A stretch of 53,860 bases of DNA from contig NZ_NFZV01000028.1 of assembly GCF_003399765.1 (NCBI RefSeq), positions 1-53,860 of the forward strand. Direction: 5' to 3'. Of this stretch, positions 8,671-16,990 are shown in pieces; position 1 is the stretch's first letter; each line of letters starts with the position of its first letter. The notes below the pieces were generated by a model. The model did not search any database and had not been told where the DNA came from. It saw only the letters and a program-made list of their open reading frames with translations. The position numbers were made by a program, and so were the translations under genes. The stretch comes from Alkalilimnicola ehrlichii (GTDB lineage: Bacteria > Pseudomonadota > Gammaproteobacteria > Nitrococcales > AK92).

Positions 8671-9420
8671 ATGGAGTTCAGAGATAAAGTCGCTTTGGTA
8701 ACGGGTGCCGGCACTGGCAACGGAGAGGCAATTGCGGAAAGGCTCTGCGCGGGCGGGGCGGCGGTTGCACTGGTTAGTCGTCGCCTTGAGCAGGTGGAAT
8801 CGGTTGGCAGAAGAATTGACCCGAAGGGCGAGCGGACATTGGCTCTTGAGGCCGACGTGCGTGATCCCGTAGCCCTGGAAGCCGCAGTGACGCAAACCGT
8901 TAAGCGATTCGGAAAGCTCGATTTGGCGGTGAACAATGCCGGTGTCACTGGCCCGGCCGGCGTGCCGGTCCAGGACGTGGCAGCAGAGATATGGCGCGAG
9001 GTCATCGAGACGGACCTAACCGGTATCTTCTTTTCCATGAAGTATGAGATACCTGCCATGCTTGCTAACGGCGCTGGCGCGATCGTGAATATCTCATCTG
9101 CCAACGGTCTAGTCGGCTTACCGGGCATGGCGGCATACACCGCGGCTAAGCATGGGGTCATCGGCTTGACTCGCTCGGCGGCCCTAGAGTTGGCTGCGTC
9201 GAATGTCCGCGTATGCGCCGTCGCCCCAGGTTATGTCGCTACCCCGCGGATAATGGATGCGGGTAAAGAGGTCACGGACTGGATGGCTAGCGTACATCCC
9301 ATGCAGCGGCTTGCCACACGACAAGAAGTTGCTGATTTGGTCGCCTATCTATTAAGCGATCGAGCGGCCTTCATTACCGGGAGCGTTCATTCTATCGACG
9401 GCGGCTATACGGCACAGTAA
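8671..9420 (+). CDS. SDR-family NAD(P)-dependent oxidoreductase
   Basis: A 249-residue classical short-chain dehydrogenase. The Rossmann motif TGAGTGNG is at 11-18, NNAG at 88-91, and the catalytic Ser143, Tyr156 and Lys160 (YTAAK) are intact, as is the closing SIDGGYTAQ typical of the classical subfamily. The ATG at 8671 follows AAGGGGACGGT. The substrate cannot be read from sequence. It precedes an AraC-type regulator and an NmrA-like gene on the same strand at short spacing (43 and 81 nt), so the three may be one transcription unit for detoxifying or reducing a small carbonyl or quinone compound. Confidence 0.9.
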   Translation: MEFRDKVALVTGAGTGNGEAIAERLCAGGAAVALVSRRLEQVESVGRRIDPKGERTLALEADVRDPVALEAAVTQTVKRFGKLDLAVNNAGVTGPAGVPVQDVAAEIWREVIETDLTGIFFSMKYEIPAMLANGAGAIVNISSANGLVGLPGMAAYTAAKHGVIGLTRSAALELAASNVRVCAVAPGYVATPRIMDAGKEVTDWMASVHPMQRLATRQEVADLVAYLLSDRAAFITGSVHSIDGGYTAQ

Positions 9421-9463
9421 CCCATTCGTTGCACGCATCGGCCAAGACAAATCAGAGGCGTTT

Positions 9464-10267
9464 ATGGACTACCAGGTGGCAGCGCCGCCCCAACACTTAA
9501 AGGGCTTTGTCCACTCCTTCTGGATGTATCAAGAGAACACGGAGCAGGAAACCCCGGCCGTTGCGTTTCGTATTATTCCGGATGGCCGCCCCGGAATCAT
9601 AATCGATTGCTCGGATCGGGGAGCGATCCATCGCGACGCCGACGGAACCCGCTTGCCGGACGCTTTCATCTATGGTCAATCTACACGCTCTCTAAACAAC
9701 TACTCGCAGGGCCGCATAAACACCTTCGGCGTTTGCTTATCGCCGCTTGCTCTGCCTGCTCTTCTCGCAGCACCCGCAGCGGAATTGACCGACCGCCAGA
9801 TCGACCTAAAGCTTGTTCAACCCGGCATAGCGGAACAAGTACGCTGTGCACCGAACTTTAACAAGCGCATGGAGATCGTCTCGAGCTACTTAAGTCGCCG
9901 TTTGTGCTTTGGCGGGGTGAGAGCCGAGCTGATGGCGTTGGTATCGCAGATTCTTGCAGAGCGCGGCCGGTTAGCCCTCTCCTTGGAGTACCGGCGCTTT
10001 CATGTTTCCGAGCGGCAACTGGTTCGCAGGTTCATACATCAGGTTGGGTTAACGCCGAAGCACTTTGCTCGGATCGTCAGGTTCCAAGCGGCCTTGGATA
10101 GGCTTCGCAATGGCTCGTACACCCTGCTTTCCGACATCGCATTCGATCTTTCCTATTCGGACCAATCTCACTTCATCCGGGACTTCAAGCGGTTCTGCGG
10201 TCTCACGCCGGCCGAATACGCTGTGCGTTGCCGAGAAGTGATACAAAACTACCCGAAGCTGCTTTAG
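9464..10267 (+). CDS. AraC-family transcriptional regulator
   Basis: A 267-residue regulator. The C-terminal hundred residues form the two helix-turn-helix AraC domain, including the conserved stretch LSDIAFDLSYSDQSHFIRDF and GLTPAEY. The N-terminal part (YQVAAPPQHLKGFVHSFWMY, followed by RIIPDGRPGIIID) matches the cupin-like sensor type (DUF6597) common in AraC regulators of unknown ligand. The ATG at 9464 follows AGAGGCG. It lies between an SDR and an NmrA-like oxidoreductase on the same strand and probably controls one or both. The effector is unknown. Confidence 0.88.
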   Translation: MDYQVAAPPQHLKGFVHSFWMYQENTEQETPAVAFRIIPDGRPGIIIDCSDRGAIHRDADGTRLPDAFIYGQSTRSLNNYSQGRINTFGVCLSPLALPALLAAPAAELTDRQIDLKLVQPGIAEQVRCAPNFNKRMEIVSSYLSRRLCFGGVRAELMALVSQILAERGRLALSLEYRRFHVSERQLVRRFIHQVGLTPKHFARIVRFQAALDRLRNGSYTLLSDIAFDLSYSDQSHFIRDFKRFCGLTPAEYAVRCREVIQNYPKLL

Positions 10268-10348
10268 CTTGTCGTTTTTGTTCTATTGCTCATCGTAGCC
10301 GCCTGTTAGCTTGACCGGCAACTAAGGCGTCGAACAGGAGAGGCGGCT

Positions 10349-11194
10349 ATGATTGGCATAACGGGCGCAAGCGGAAAGCTTGGCAAGGCGACTATCCACC
10401 ACCTTCTACGGCGTGTACCTCCGGAGAGCGTCGTTGCCATCGTACGCGATCCCGGCCGGCTCGGAGCGCTGGCAGAGAGCGGGATACACGTCCGCGTAGC
10501 CGATTATGACGATAAGGCCTCGCTCGCCAAGGCATTGCCGTCGGTCAAAACGCTGCTGCAGATTTCGGCAACGGCGCCCGGCGAGGAGGGCATGCTGCAA
10601 GAGCAGGCGGTGGTGGAGGCGGCCGTTTCGAACGGTGTCCGTCGTATCCTTTATACAAGCTCGCTGCTTGCCCGCCCGGATGCCCGTTTCATGGGAACAT
10701 GCCAAGCCGCGCATACCGAGGCGGCGATTATAAAGTCCGGTCTCGAGTACACCTTCTTCAGAAATAGCCTTTATCTTGAGCTGATACCGGAGCTGGCCGG
10801 AGATGCTGATCGTACGGGTGTTCTTCAGTATCCGGCGGGCGATGGCAAGGTCAGCTTCGTATCCAGGCAGGACATCGCCGAGGCGATGGCAATATGCTTG
10901 CTCCAGCCCATAAGTGGCCGCCGCGTGCTTGAGATCACCGGCTCGCAGGCCGTTGGGTTTGCGGAAGTCGCGGCCGCCATGTCGAGCAACAGAGGCGTCG
11001 TTTTTGCCGACATGGATTCCAATGCCTACCGAGCTATGATTGCCGAGCGGTGGATTCCGGATGCCGTGATTGACTTCCTCGTGAGCATGGCGGAAGCGGT
11101 TCGGGCTGGCGAATTTGCCCTAGTCGACGGCACATTGGAATCTTTGCTTGGAAGACCGCTGGTAAGCCTGGATGATTACTTGCGTATGGCATAG
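10349..11194 (+). CDS. NmrA-like NAD(P)-binding protein (quinone oxidoreductase 2-like)
   Basis: A 281-residue atypical short-chain dehydrogenase. It begins with the nucleotide-binding motif GITGASGKLGKAT, keeps the VVAIVRDPGRL strand that often selects NADP(H), and shows ILYTSSLLA and the YTFFRNSLY segment typical of the NmrA/QorB (YtfG) group, which reduces quinones or senses the NADP redox state. AGGAGAGG precedes the ATG at 10349. It is the third gene of the SDR-AraC-NmrA group. Enzyme and redox-sensor roles cannot be separated from sequence alone. Confidence 0.82.
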   Translation: MIGITGASGKLGKATIHHLLRRVPPESVVAIVRDPGRLGALAESGIHVRVADYDDKASLAKALPSVKTLLQISATAPGEEGMLQEQAVVEAAVSNGVRRILYTSSLLARPDARFMGTCQAAHTEAAIIKSGLEYTFFRNSLYLELIPELAGDADRTGVLQYPAGDGKVSFVSRQDIAEAMAICLLQPISGRRVLEITGSQAVGFAEVAAAMSSNRGVVFADMDSNAYRAMIAERWIPDAVIDFLVSMAEAVRAGEFALVDGTLESLLGRPLVSLDDYLRMA

Positions 11195-11314
11195 CGATAG
11201 CGCCGGTGGCCGACGAGCCCTTTCGATTTGCCGGTTTCTGGCTAGGCGCGGCCCGCCGGCCACAATGGCCCTGTTGCCTTTGGCCAGGGCAGGCGCGCGT
11301 TCGCCGGTGTAGGT

Positions 11315-12751
11315 TTATTTTATGAAAACGCGGCAGTGCTCAAGTACCACGGTATTGAGCAGCCTACCTTGTAGGGTGGTAGCGCCTAATATATTGCGCT
11401 GAGTGTAGTCGCGGAAGCCGTTATCCGAGGCTCGGATCAGCGCGAGAATATATCGATCTATCTCTTCCTCGGAGGCTGTTTCGAGGTTCGGCTGAGGAAG
11501 GTCCAGTTCCAGATCTTGTACGTCGTCCCGGGTGCATAGTACTTCCCCAAACAGGCCGTGCTCGGCGCGATGGGCGCTCATTAGATAGAAGCCGTGGTCG
11601 TAGCCGCGCTGTTGGGCACGCTTAATGAAACTGAAATCGAGTAATCCCGTCACTTCCACGACGTTGCCCCAGAGTTCGTTGTCGCCGTCGTCGCTGCTGA
11701 CCAGGATTTCGTGGATGGTCGGGTGTGGAAAGCGGCCCTCCGCATGAACCGTCTTATTGCCATGAATCCAACGTTTCTCGAATAGCAATTGCTTGGCGTC
11801 ATCCGCAATGGTCAACGGTGTGGGCGGTCGGGTATCGGTAAGTTCCGCGAGCTGCCGGTGTACCTCGGTGTCGCCGGCGTAGTTAGCCAGGAACTGATAA
11901 TAATCCTTGAGCGAAAGGCGTACTTGGCTGTCGTCGCGGATGCGTTGTTCCAAGGCTAGACGGCCTTGGTCCCGCACTCGGTTCCTTGCCTCGTTGTTTG
12001 CCGCCGCTTGCCAGGCACCCGCGAACTCGCCTTCGACCGCTTGCATGTGCTCATAGATGCGCGCCACCTGCTCGATGGCGTCCGGCTCTTGCCAGCCCCC
12101 GGACTCGGGCATTAACGGGGCCGATAAGGCTCGCAGGTCCGCTTTGCCGAAGACCGCGAGGAGTTCGTAACCGCCGGCGTTCGGCTTAAATAAGGCCATT
12201 TCGCCTTCCAATATGCGCAAGTCGGTGGCGTACTGTAGATTGACGTTATGCCCGATAAGTAGGCGGTTGCCTCGTGTTGGCGGTGTCGATAGCAGGGTGC
12301 GAAGTTCTTGAGTGACACGTTCGCTGAGCTGATGCCCGCCTATTGCCGGCTGATTGAAGAGGGCGCTATCCCGCTCTATAGCGCGGTGTTCGGGGAAGGC
12401 GAGCTCAGCGGTTTCCCGGTTGCGGCAGAAGCTACTGGTGTAGACCGTGCCGACCGCAAATTGCAAGGCGTGGAGTAGTTGCCCTATTTCCTCGGCTTGT
12501 TTCCTGCCTCGCTCCGATAGATTGCGTTGCCGGCTGCACTCCCTCATCGTGGCGGGTTCGGGTAGCTCGTCGACGATATTAAGTAAGCTGATGCCTCGGT
12601 CGTTTTGATCGCGTTCGGTGTGGGCGTGTCGCAAATAGAGCACCAAACCGGTTTGCTGTAGGAGCGAAGTATCAAGGCGAACCTCGGCGCTAACGGGCGC
12701 TACTGCCAGCGTGAGCGTCAGAAAAACAAGAGCGATTTGTATCAGCCGCAT
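11315..12751 (-). CDS. Secreted histidine phosphatase with an uncharacterised C-terminal domain
   Basis: A 478-residue protein with a signal peptide (MRLIQIALVFLTLTLAVAPVSA). Residues about 30-220 are a branch-1 histidine phosphatase: the phosphohistidine motif LYLRHAHTERDQND places the nucleophile at H42, and IGHNVNLQ supplies the second catalytic histidine. The remaining 250 or so residues are charged and contain no motif I recognise, which roughly doubles the usual size. The location is periplasmic or outer-membrane linked. It lies 91 nt downstream of a TonB-dependent receptor on the same strand, so the two may be co-transcribed and share the Zur-like operator. The substrate is unknown; phosphate ester cleavage is known for the family. 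Confidence 0.8.
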   Translation of the reverse strand: MRLIQIALVFLTLTLAVAPVSAEVRLDTSLLQQTGLVLYLRHAHTERDQNDRGISLLNIVDELPEPATMRECSRQRNLSERGRKQAEEIGQLLHALQFAVGTVYTSSFCRNRETAELAFPEHRAIERDSALFNQPAIGGHQLSERVTQELRTLLSTPPTRGNRLLIGHNVNLQYATDLRILEGEMALFKPNAGGYELLAVFGKADLRALSAPLMPESGGWQEPDAIEQVARIYEHMQAVEGEFAGAWQAAANNEARNRVRDQGRLALEQRIRDDSQVRLSLKDYYQFLANYAGDTEVHRQLAELTDTRPPTPLTIADDAKQLLFEKRWIHGNKTVHAEGRFPHPTIHEILVSSDDGDNELWGNVVEVTGLLDFSFIKRAQQRGYDHGFYLMSAHRAEHGLFGEVLCTRDDVQDLELDLPQPNLETASEEEIDRYILALIRASDNGFRDYTQRNILGATTLQGRLLNTVVLEHCRVFIK

Positions 12752-12772
12752 GGATTCCTCGGATGGAGCGAG

Positions 12773-12799
12773 TCCCGCAGCCTCAAAGCGGCTGCGGGA
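12773..12799 (-). other. Intercistronic 10-bp hairpin between receptor and phosphatase genes
   Basis: TCCCGCAGCC (12773-12782) is perfectly complementary to GGCTGCGGGA (12790-12799) around a 7-nt loop. It lies between the receptor stop codon and the phosphatase start on the minus strand and has no T-run. It may attenuate read-through or stabilise the upstream message, setting a higher receptor-to-phosphatase ratio. Confidence 0.45.
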
Positions 12800-12842
12800 G
12801 GTTTAAGGAAATAGGGATGGGTTTTCTTAATCCGGCCGCAAG

Positions 12843-15248
12843 CTAAAAGTGCAGAGTGCTGCTCAGCCAGTACTGCCGGCCAAGCTCGAACGGCGAGTAC
12901 TGGTCTTCCGGCGCTTGGCGGTTGTTGAATAGGCTGAGCACTTCGGCATCGATCTGTAAGTTGATGCGCTCGCCGAGCGGAGGCCGCCAGGAAACGGCAA
13001 GATCGACGGTCGCGACGTCGTTGACGCGTTCCTCTGTGAATACGTCGAGCCCGGTTTCGGGGTCGGCCCCCCACTGACTCACCACGCGGTCGTAACCGGC
13101 AACATACTGGAGCACGACGCTGCCGTGCAGATGCAGACTCGGCCAGCGGTGGAGGTAAGCTAAGTTAGCTTCCCAGGGGCGGTTATAGTCCTGGCGCGGC
13201 AGTTCGGAGCGATGGATCACGTCGCCGTCGAACACGACGTTCTCGGTTTGCTCGCCGAAGTTGGGGTCGTAGCTGACATCGCCGCTGCGCGTGTCTTGCC
13301 AGGTAACGTTGGCCAGAACCGAACGGTTGCCCCAATGTCCGCGCCAGTTCAGACGTACCGATTGGTAGTCGGTTTGACCGTTATTGGTGATTGGGCTGTC
13401 CAGACGGTTGTCTTCGCCGATGGAGTCGTCGCGGAGGAATTCGTCGCGATAGCGTCGCGCGACGTACTGGAGGTCGATAAGGCCTGCCCGACCAAGGCGC
13501 TGCTCGACCCCGAGCGTGTACTCATCGGAGTAAGGTGTGCGCAAGTTACTGTCGAAACGAAAGTTGGGGAAGGCCTCGCCGGTTCGCGTCCATTCGCCCG
13601 GCGTCCCGTTTTCCAGCTCCCGCTCTTCATTATAGATGGGGTTGCGGCCTTCCCGGAGTTTAAAGCCGAGAAAGCTGCGGCCGTAGTAGCGCGCTGCGCC
13701 GGCTTTGAGCGTGGTGCGGCGATCGCCAAAGAGGTCGTAGCGCCCGTATAGGCGAGGCGCGAAGTCGTGGTTATCGAGCAGCCCGTTGTAGTCATAACGC
13801 AAACCGGCACGAAGTAACCACCGGCCAACGGCTATCTCGTCTTCAAGGAACAGCGCCACGTGCGCTTGCGAAGCGGTGGTGCTGCTGTCCGGCGTGAAAG
13901 TGCGTCCTTCTATGAATTGTTCGCCCTCGATACAGGCCGGGTCGTTCGCCGCGCATGCGTCGGGAATATCGCCCGAGCCAACGCTGCTGCGACTGGAGCG
14001 GGTGTAGTTGACGGATTCTTCGACGTCGAATCGCGCCTGTGTATAGCCGAGTTCGCTGCCGATGGTTAAGGCGTGATGGGTGTTGCCCCACTCTATGGGG
14101 TTCAAGGTGAACGCGCTATGGGATTCGATGCCCTGCTCGTACTTGTCGATGTTGCCGAAGCCGCCTTCCGTACAGAAGCTTCCGGCGGTGCAGTCTGCCT
14201 TGCTGTCGACGGCCGCCCAGTTGAAGCGGTTGGAGTCGGAGCGGCGCCTGTTCTCGGAGCGATGAACGCCCACCCGTAACTCTAGTACGCCTTCCGTTGT
14301 CGGTAACGTGAGGCGACTGTTGAGCCCGGTACTGATGTTCTGATGGTGCAGTGTGACGTCCGAAGGGTCGTAGTTGTTGGGGGCGGCAAAGTCGGTCGCC
14401 TCATACGGCGCGTGTATGGTCGAGAGTTCCAGTAGGCCGTTGTTCGCGAGATCGTACTCGAGCTTGCCGAACAGGCTATCGCTTTGGTTCCGCTCGGTCG
14501 CGGTGCGACCGTCTTCCTGGTTGGACGCATAGTCGACGCGCGACTCAAGCCGGCTTAAGGAGATCAGACCGCGCGCGTTATCGCTAAGCGGGCCGGAGTA
14601 GAGAAAACTCCCTTCCCACTTGCTGAAACTCGGCTCGTTGGCCGCGGGGCCGGCTTGATTACGGGAAAACTCCGACCAGTCCGGGCGTTGCCCCCCAAAA
14701 CTAATACGGCCGGTCGGCTCGGCCGCCGCCGGAATCGTTTCCGCGTCCACCACACCGCCGCTAAAGCCGCCCTCGGTGACGCGAATGTTGCTGTCGCGGA
14801 CAGTGACCGAGTCGATCAGGTGGCTTGGCAGAAATTGCCTGTTTTGGTGGCCCGGCGTGTCATACGGTACCGTCACCCGATCCCAGCCCGGGTCCAGCAG
14901 GCTGTCGTTGGCGAAGCCGTCGATTTGGAACCGGTTTTGATAAAAACGGCTACCGGAAATGGAAATCCGCTCCGGATCGATCTCGCCGGCACGATCGGCG
15001 CTACCTGCGCGCTGGCCCGTTTGAACGCCGGGCGCTAGCCGGAGCACGCGGCTAAGGCCGCCGTCGCCTCGGGGCAGTCCTTCCAGGTCCGTGCTCGAAA
15101 AAATGGTTTCTCCGTCCTTGGCGAGAAAGGGCGTGACCAATATACGCTCAAGCGGTAACGCGGTATCGTTGCCGATCTCTTCGGCCAAGGCCCCAGGGTA
15201 TGGAAGCGCCAAGGAGGTTGCGGCGACCATAAAGAACCGTCTTATCAT
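12843..15248 (-). CDS. TonB-dependent outer-membrane receptor
   Basis: A receptor of about 801 residues with a signal peptide ending near PYPGALAEE. The plug domain includes ISGSRFYQNRFQIDGFAND and VTVRDSNIRVTEGGFSGGVVD. A long beta-barrel closes with the outer-membrane signature YWLSSTLHF (terminal Phe). Two cysteine pairs lie in predicted extracellular loops (CTAGSFC, CAANDPAC). The frame opens with GTG at 15257, but that GTG lies inside the ribosome-binding site AGGTGAG, so I choose the ATG at 15248. A Zur-like operator sits directly upstream, which points to zinc starvation control and perhaps zinc or zincophore uptake, as in the ZnuD group. The transported ligand is inferred only from the operator. 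Confidence 0.88.
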   Translation of the reverse strand: MIRRFFMVAATSLALPYPGALAEEIGNDTALPLERILVTPFLAKDGETIFSSTDLEGLPRGDGGLSRVLRLAPGVQTGQRAGSADRAGEIDPERISISGSRFYQNRFQIDGFANDSLLDPGWDRVTVPYDTPGHQNRQFLPSHLIDSVTVRDSNIRVTEGGFSGGVVDAETIPAAAEPTGRISFGGQRPDWSEFSRNQAGPAANEPSFSKWEGSFLYSGPLSDNARGLISLSRLESRVDYASNQEDGRTATERNQSDSLFGKLEYDLANNGLLELSTIHAPYEATDFAAPNNYDPSDVTLHHQNISTGLNSRLTLPTTEGVLELRVGVHRSENRRRSDSNRFNWAAVDSKADCTAGSFCTEGGFGNIDKYEQGIESHSAFTLNPIEWGNTHHALTIGSELGYTQARFDVEESVNYTRSSRSSVGSGDIPDACAANDPACIEGEQFIEGRTFTPDSSTTASQAHVALFLEDEIAVGRWLLRAGLRYDYNGLLDNHDFAPRLYGRYDLFGDRRTTLKAGAARYYGRSFLGFKLREGRNPIYNEERELENGTPGEWTRTGEAFPNFRFDSNLRTPYSDEYTLGVEQRLGRAGLIDLQYVARRYRDEFLRDDSIGEDNRLDSPITNNGQTDYQSVRLNWRGHWGNRSVLANVTWQDTRSGDVSYDPNFGEQTENVVFDGDVIHRSELPRQDYNRPWEANLAYLHRWPSLHLHGSVVLQYVAGYDRVVSQWGADPETGLDVFTEERVNDVATVDLAVSWRPPLGERINLQIDAEVLSLFNNRQAPEDQYSPFELGRQYWLSSTLHF

Positions 15249-15258
15249 TATTCTCACC

Positions 15259-15273
15259 TGTTATGATATAACA
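15259..15273 (-). promoter_or_regulatory. Zur-like operator ahead of the TonB receptor
   Basis: TGTTATGATATAACA is one base away from the proteobacterial Zur box core TGTTATAWTATAACA and is itself an almost perfect palindrome. It lies 11 nt upstream of the receptor ATG, just downstream of a TATAAT hexamer on the minus strand (15286-15291), where bound repressor would block transcription. The outer flanks match the full 23-bp consensus only partly. Confidence 0.62.
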
Positions 15274-15518
15274 TATCGTTTTTCGATTATACATGGACTG
15301 TCAAGCGTTGCCTGGGGTTAGCGAAACGGTACCGAAAGCGCAACGCCGGTGTCGGTATGCCTGCCAGGGAGGCGACAGCCGGCGCCTAAGCAGATCTTCC
15401 TAGAAGGGCTAGCCCATCCGGGGCATCGTCTCTCACCCGATCAATAATCTAAGGTGTTTCTCACGCTCGATGCGCCCGGGCGGATGCCATAAAAGAAAAC
15501 TCAATTAGGGAGAGCCTG

Positions 15519-16540
15519 ATGTCAAAAGCAACCATCGCCGCGAGCGGGCTGGTGGCCGTTACGCTGGCAGCCAGCCCGGCGCTCTGGGCGGATAGCGCTG
15601 TTCCTCATCATTTTCAGGCAGGCAATACTGCTGTGGCCGCAGAGGTAAATGAGAATTTCGAGGCACTGATCGGCCACATACAGGCCCTGGAGCAGCGTAT
15701 CGACGAACTGGAAAGCGAACTGAAGCAAGTTCAGAACAGCGATGCCATGGCGCTCAATGACGTCATGGCGATCATTCCCGACCCCCATGCCGCTCAGGGG
15801 CAGACGGTGCGTTTTAGCGGCGTCAATCTGCAACTGGTCAATGGCCAAGGCAGTACGGCAACCGCCAATGGGCTCGGCAACTTGATTCTTGGCTACAACG
15901 AAGCGCGGCAAGGCGAGCCAACCTGCTCGCTGGGGCGGCGCTTCAATAGCGCGGAAGCGGATGCAGAAAGCCTCTGCATCGGAGCGGGGGGAACCTGGGC
16001 GGTTAGCTTCAAGCAGGGGTCGCATAACCTAGTGGGGGGGCAAGGAAATGCCTATTCCGGGTACGGAGGCTTAGTGCTGGGGCAAAACAATGCGGCTACC
16101 GGGGCTTTCTCCGCCGTGGCTGGGGGGCGGAATAATATCGTTGCCGCGGAGCACAGCGTCATCGTGGGGGGGGCGATAATAAGATCTCGGGGAAGGCGCG
16201 GGGCACGTCCCATACTACCGGCAGCCGGGCGGTGATTGTAGGTGGCTATCACAATGCTGTGCTCGTGGGTAATCGCGTTGCAATTGTGGGGGGCAACCGT
16301 AACCGCATCGAGGCCGATACCGGCGGGGGGAGTGCGCGCGGTGCGACAGTACTGGGCGGTGCTTCCAATACAGCTTCGGAGCAGTTCAGCGTAGCGGTTG
16401 GCGGCTGGAATAATAGGGCCAGCGGCGACCACTCGGTGGTTGTCGGGGGTGGGCAACATAATGAGGCCAGTGGCCCCCGCAGCGTGGTTCTTGGCGGTGG
16501 CGGCACCCACGCCACGGATGCGCAGGAGATCGCACCCTAG
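15519..16540 (+). CDS. Secreted YadA-head-like beta-roll protein, broken at a poly-G run
   Basis: The protein has a signal peptide (MSKATIAASGLVAVTLAASPALWA), then FQAGNTAVAAEVNENFEAL and a coiled coil (HIQALEQRIDELESELKQV), then repeats such as SVIVGG, AVIVGGYHN and SVVVGGGQHNEASG, the left-handed beta-roll pattern of YadA-type adhesin heads. The frame ends at 16235 after an 8-G run at 16166-16173 and continues in another frame to 16540. Adding one G joins both halves into 340 residues with no break in the repeat pattern. There is no C-terminal YadA membrane anchor, so it is secreted or held by another partner. AGGGAGAG precedes the ATG. The break may be a sequencing error or phase variation. 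Confidence 0.75.
16166..16173 (+). repeat. Poly-G run of eight at the frameshift of the beta-roll gene
   Basis: Eight consecutive G bases inside the glycine-rich repeat region, exactly where the reading frame is lost. Nine G would restore the frame. The gene has further runs of six or seven G (for example 16034-16040), all encoding Gly-Gly turns of the beta-roll. Confidence 0.85.
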
Positions 16541-16716
16541 CGGCCGATCGATAACACAGCCGTGGGCGCACACAAGCCCGCTCAAACGGAGTGCCCCTTC
16601 CGGCCGTGGCCATTGCCGGTCCGCCGTACCTTGCCAGGAACCGGAAGCAGGGCTCTGTACAGGCAAGTCTAAGCGGGAGGGCGTGCCCCTAGCGGCAAGA
16701 AAGCAAGGAGACGACC

Positions 16717-16857
16717 ATGTACTTCAAATTGGCGGTTACTCTGCTGTGTCTGTTACTGCTGGTCGGCTGCGATAGAGGCGGCAGTTCCGGCGGCAATACG
16801 CCGGAAGCCGGGTCGAACTGGGACGAAATGGAATGGGACCGCGGCGAATGGCAATAA
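16717..16857 (+). CDS. Small lipoprotein, 46 residues
   Basis: A short gene with AAGGAG seven bases ahead of its ATG. The product starts with a basic-hydrophobic signal (MYFKLAVTLLCLLLL) and a lipobox LVGC, giving a mature lipoprotein of about 29 residues that starts with the lipidated cysteine. The mature part is Gly/Ser-rich, then acidic and Trp-rich (NWDEMEWDRGEWQ). It follows the beta-roll gene on the same strand, so it may be an anchor or accessory protein for it, but that is inference from position only. It has no homolog I can name. Confidence 0.6.
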   Translation: MYFKLAVTLLCLLLLVGCDRGGSSGGNTPEAGSNWDEMEWDRGEWQ

Positions 16858-16912
16858 CGAGCGTCCGCTTGGTTTTACACTTGATCTATCGACCAGCCGA
16901 CGGCTTCGCTCA

Positions 16913-16936
16913 AGCCGATCTCTAACGAGATCGGCT
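16913..16936. terminator. Hairpin between convergent genes
   Basis: AGCCGATCTC and GAGATCGGCT form a perfect 10-bp stem with the tetraloop TAAC. It lies between the plus-strand lipoprotein gene (stop at 16857) and the end of the minus-strand carboxylase gene (16991), so it could serve both strands. No T-run follows on either side. Confidence 0.5.
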
Positions 16937-16990
16937 CCAAAGCGGGTAATACTGGGCCGGCCGGTACACGCTACCGCCACTGTTCTCGCT

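Noticed and set aside
8370-9161. A 263-codon minus-strand frame opposite the SDR gene
   Set aside because: It is the shadow of the SDR gene, which has intact catalytic motifs; the translation is low-complexity and Arg/Ala/Ser-rich.
15276-15304. TTGACA and TATAAT hexamers ahead of the TonB receptor as one sigma70 promoter
   Set aside because: They are only seven bases apart, so they cannot form the same promoter; TATAAT may work with a weak -35 instead.
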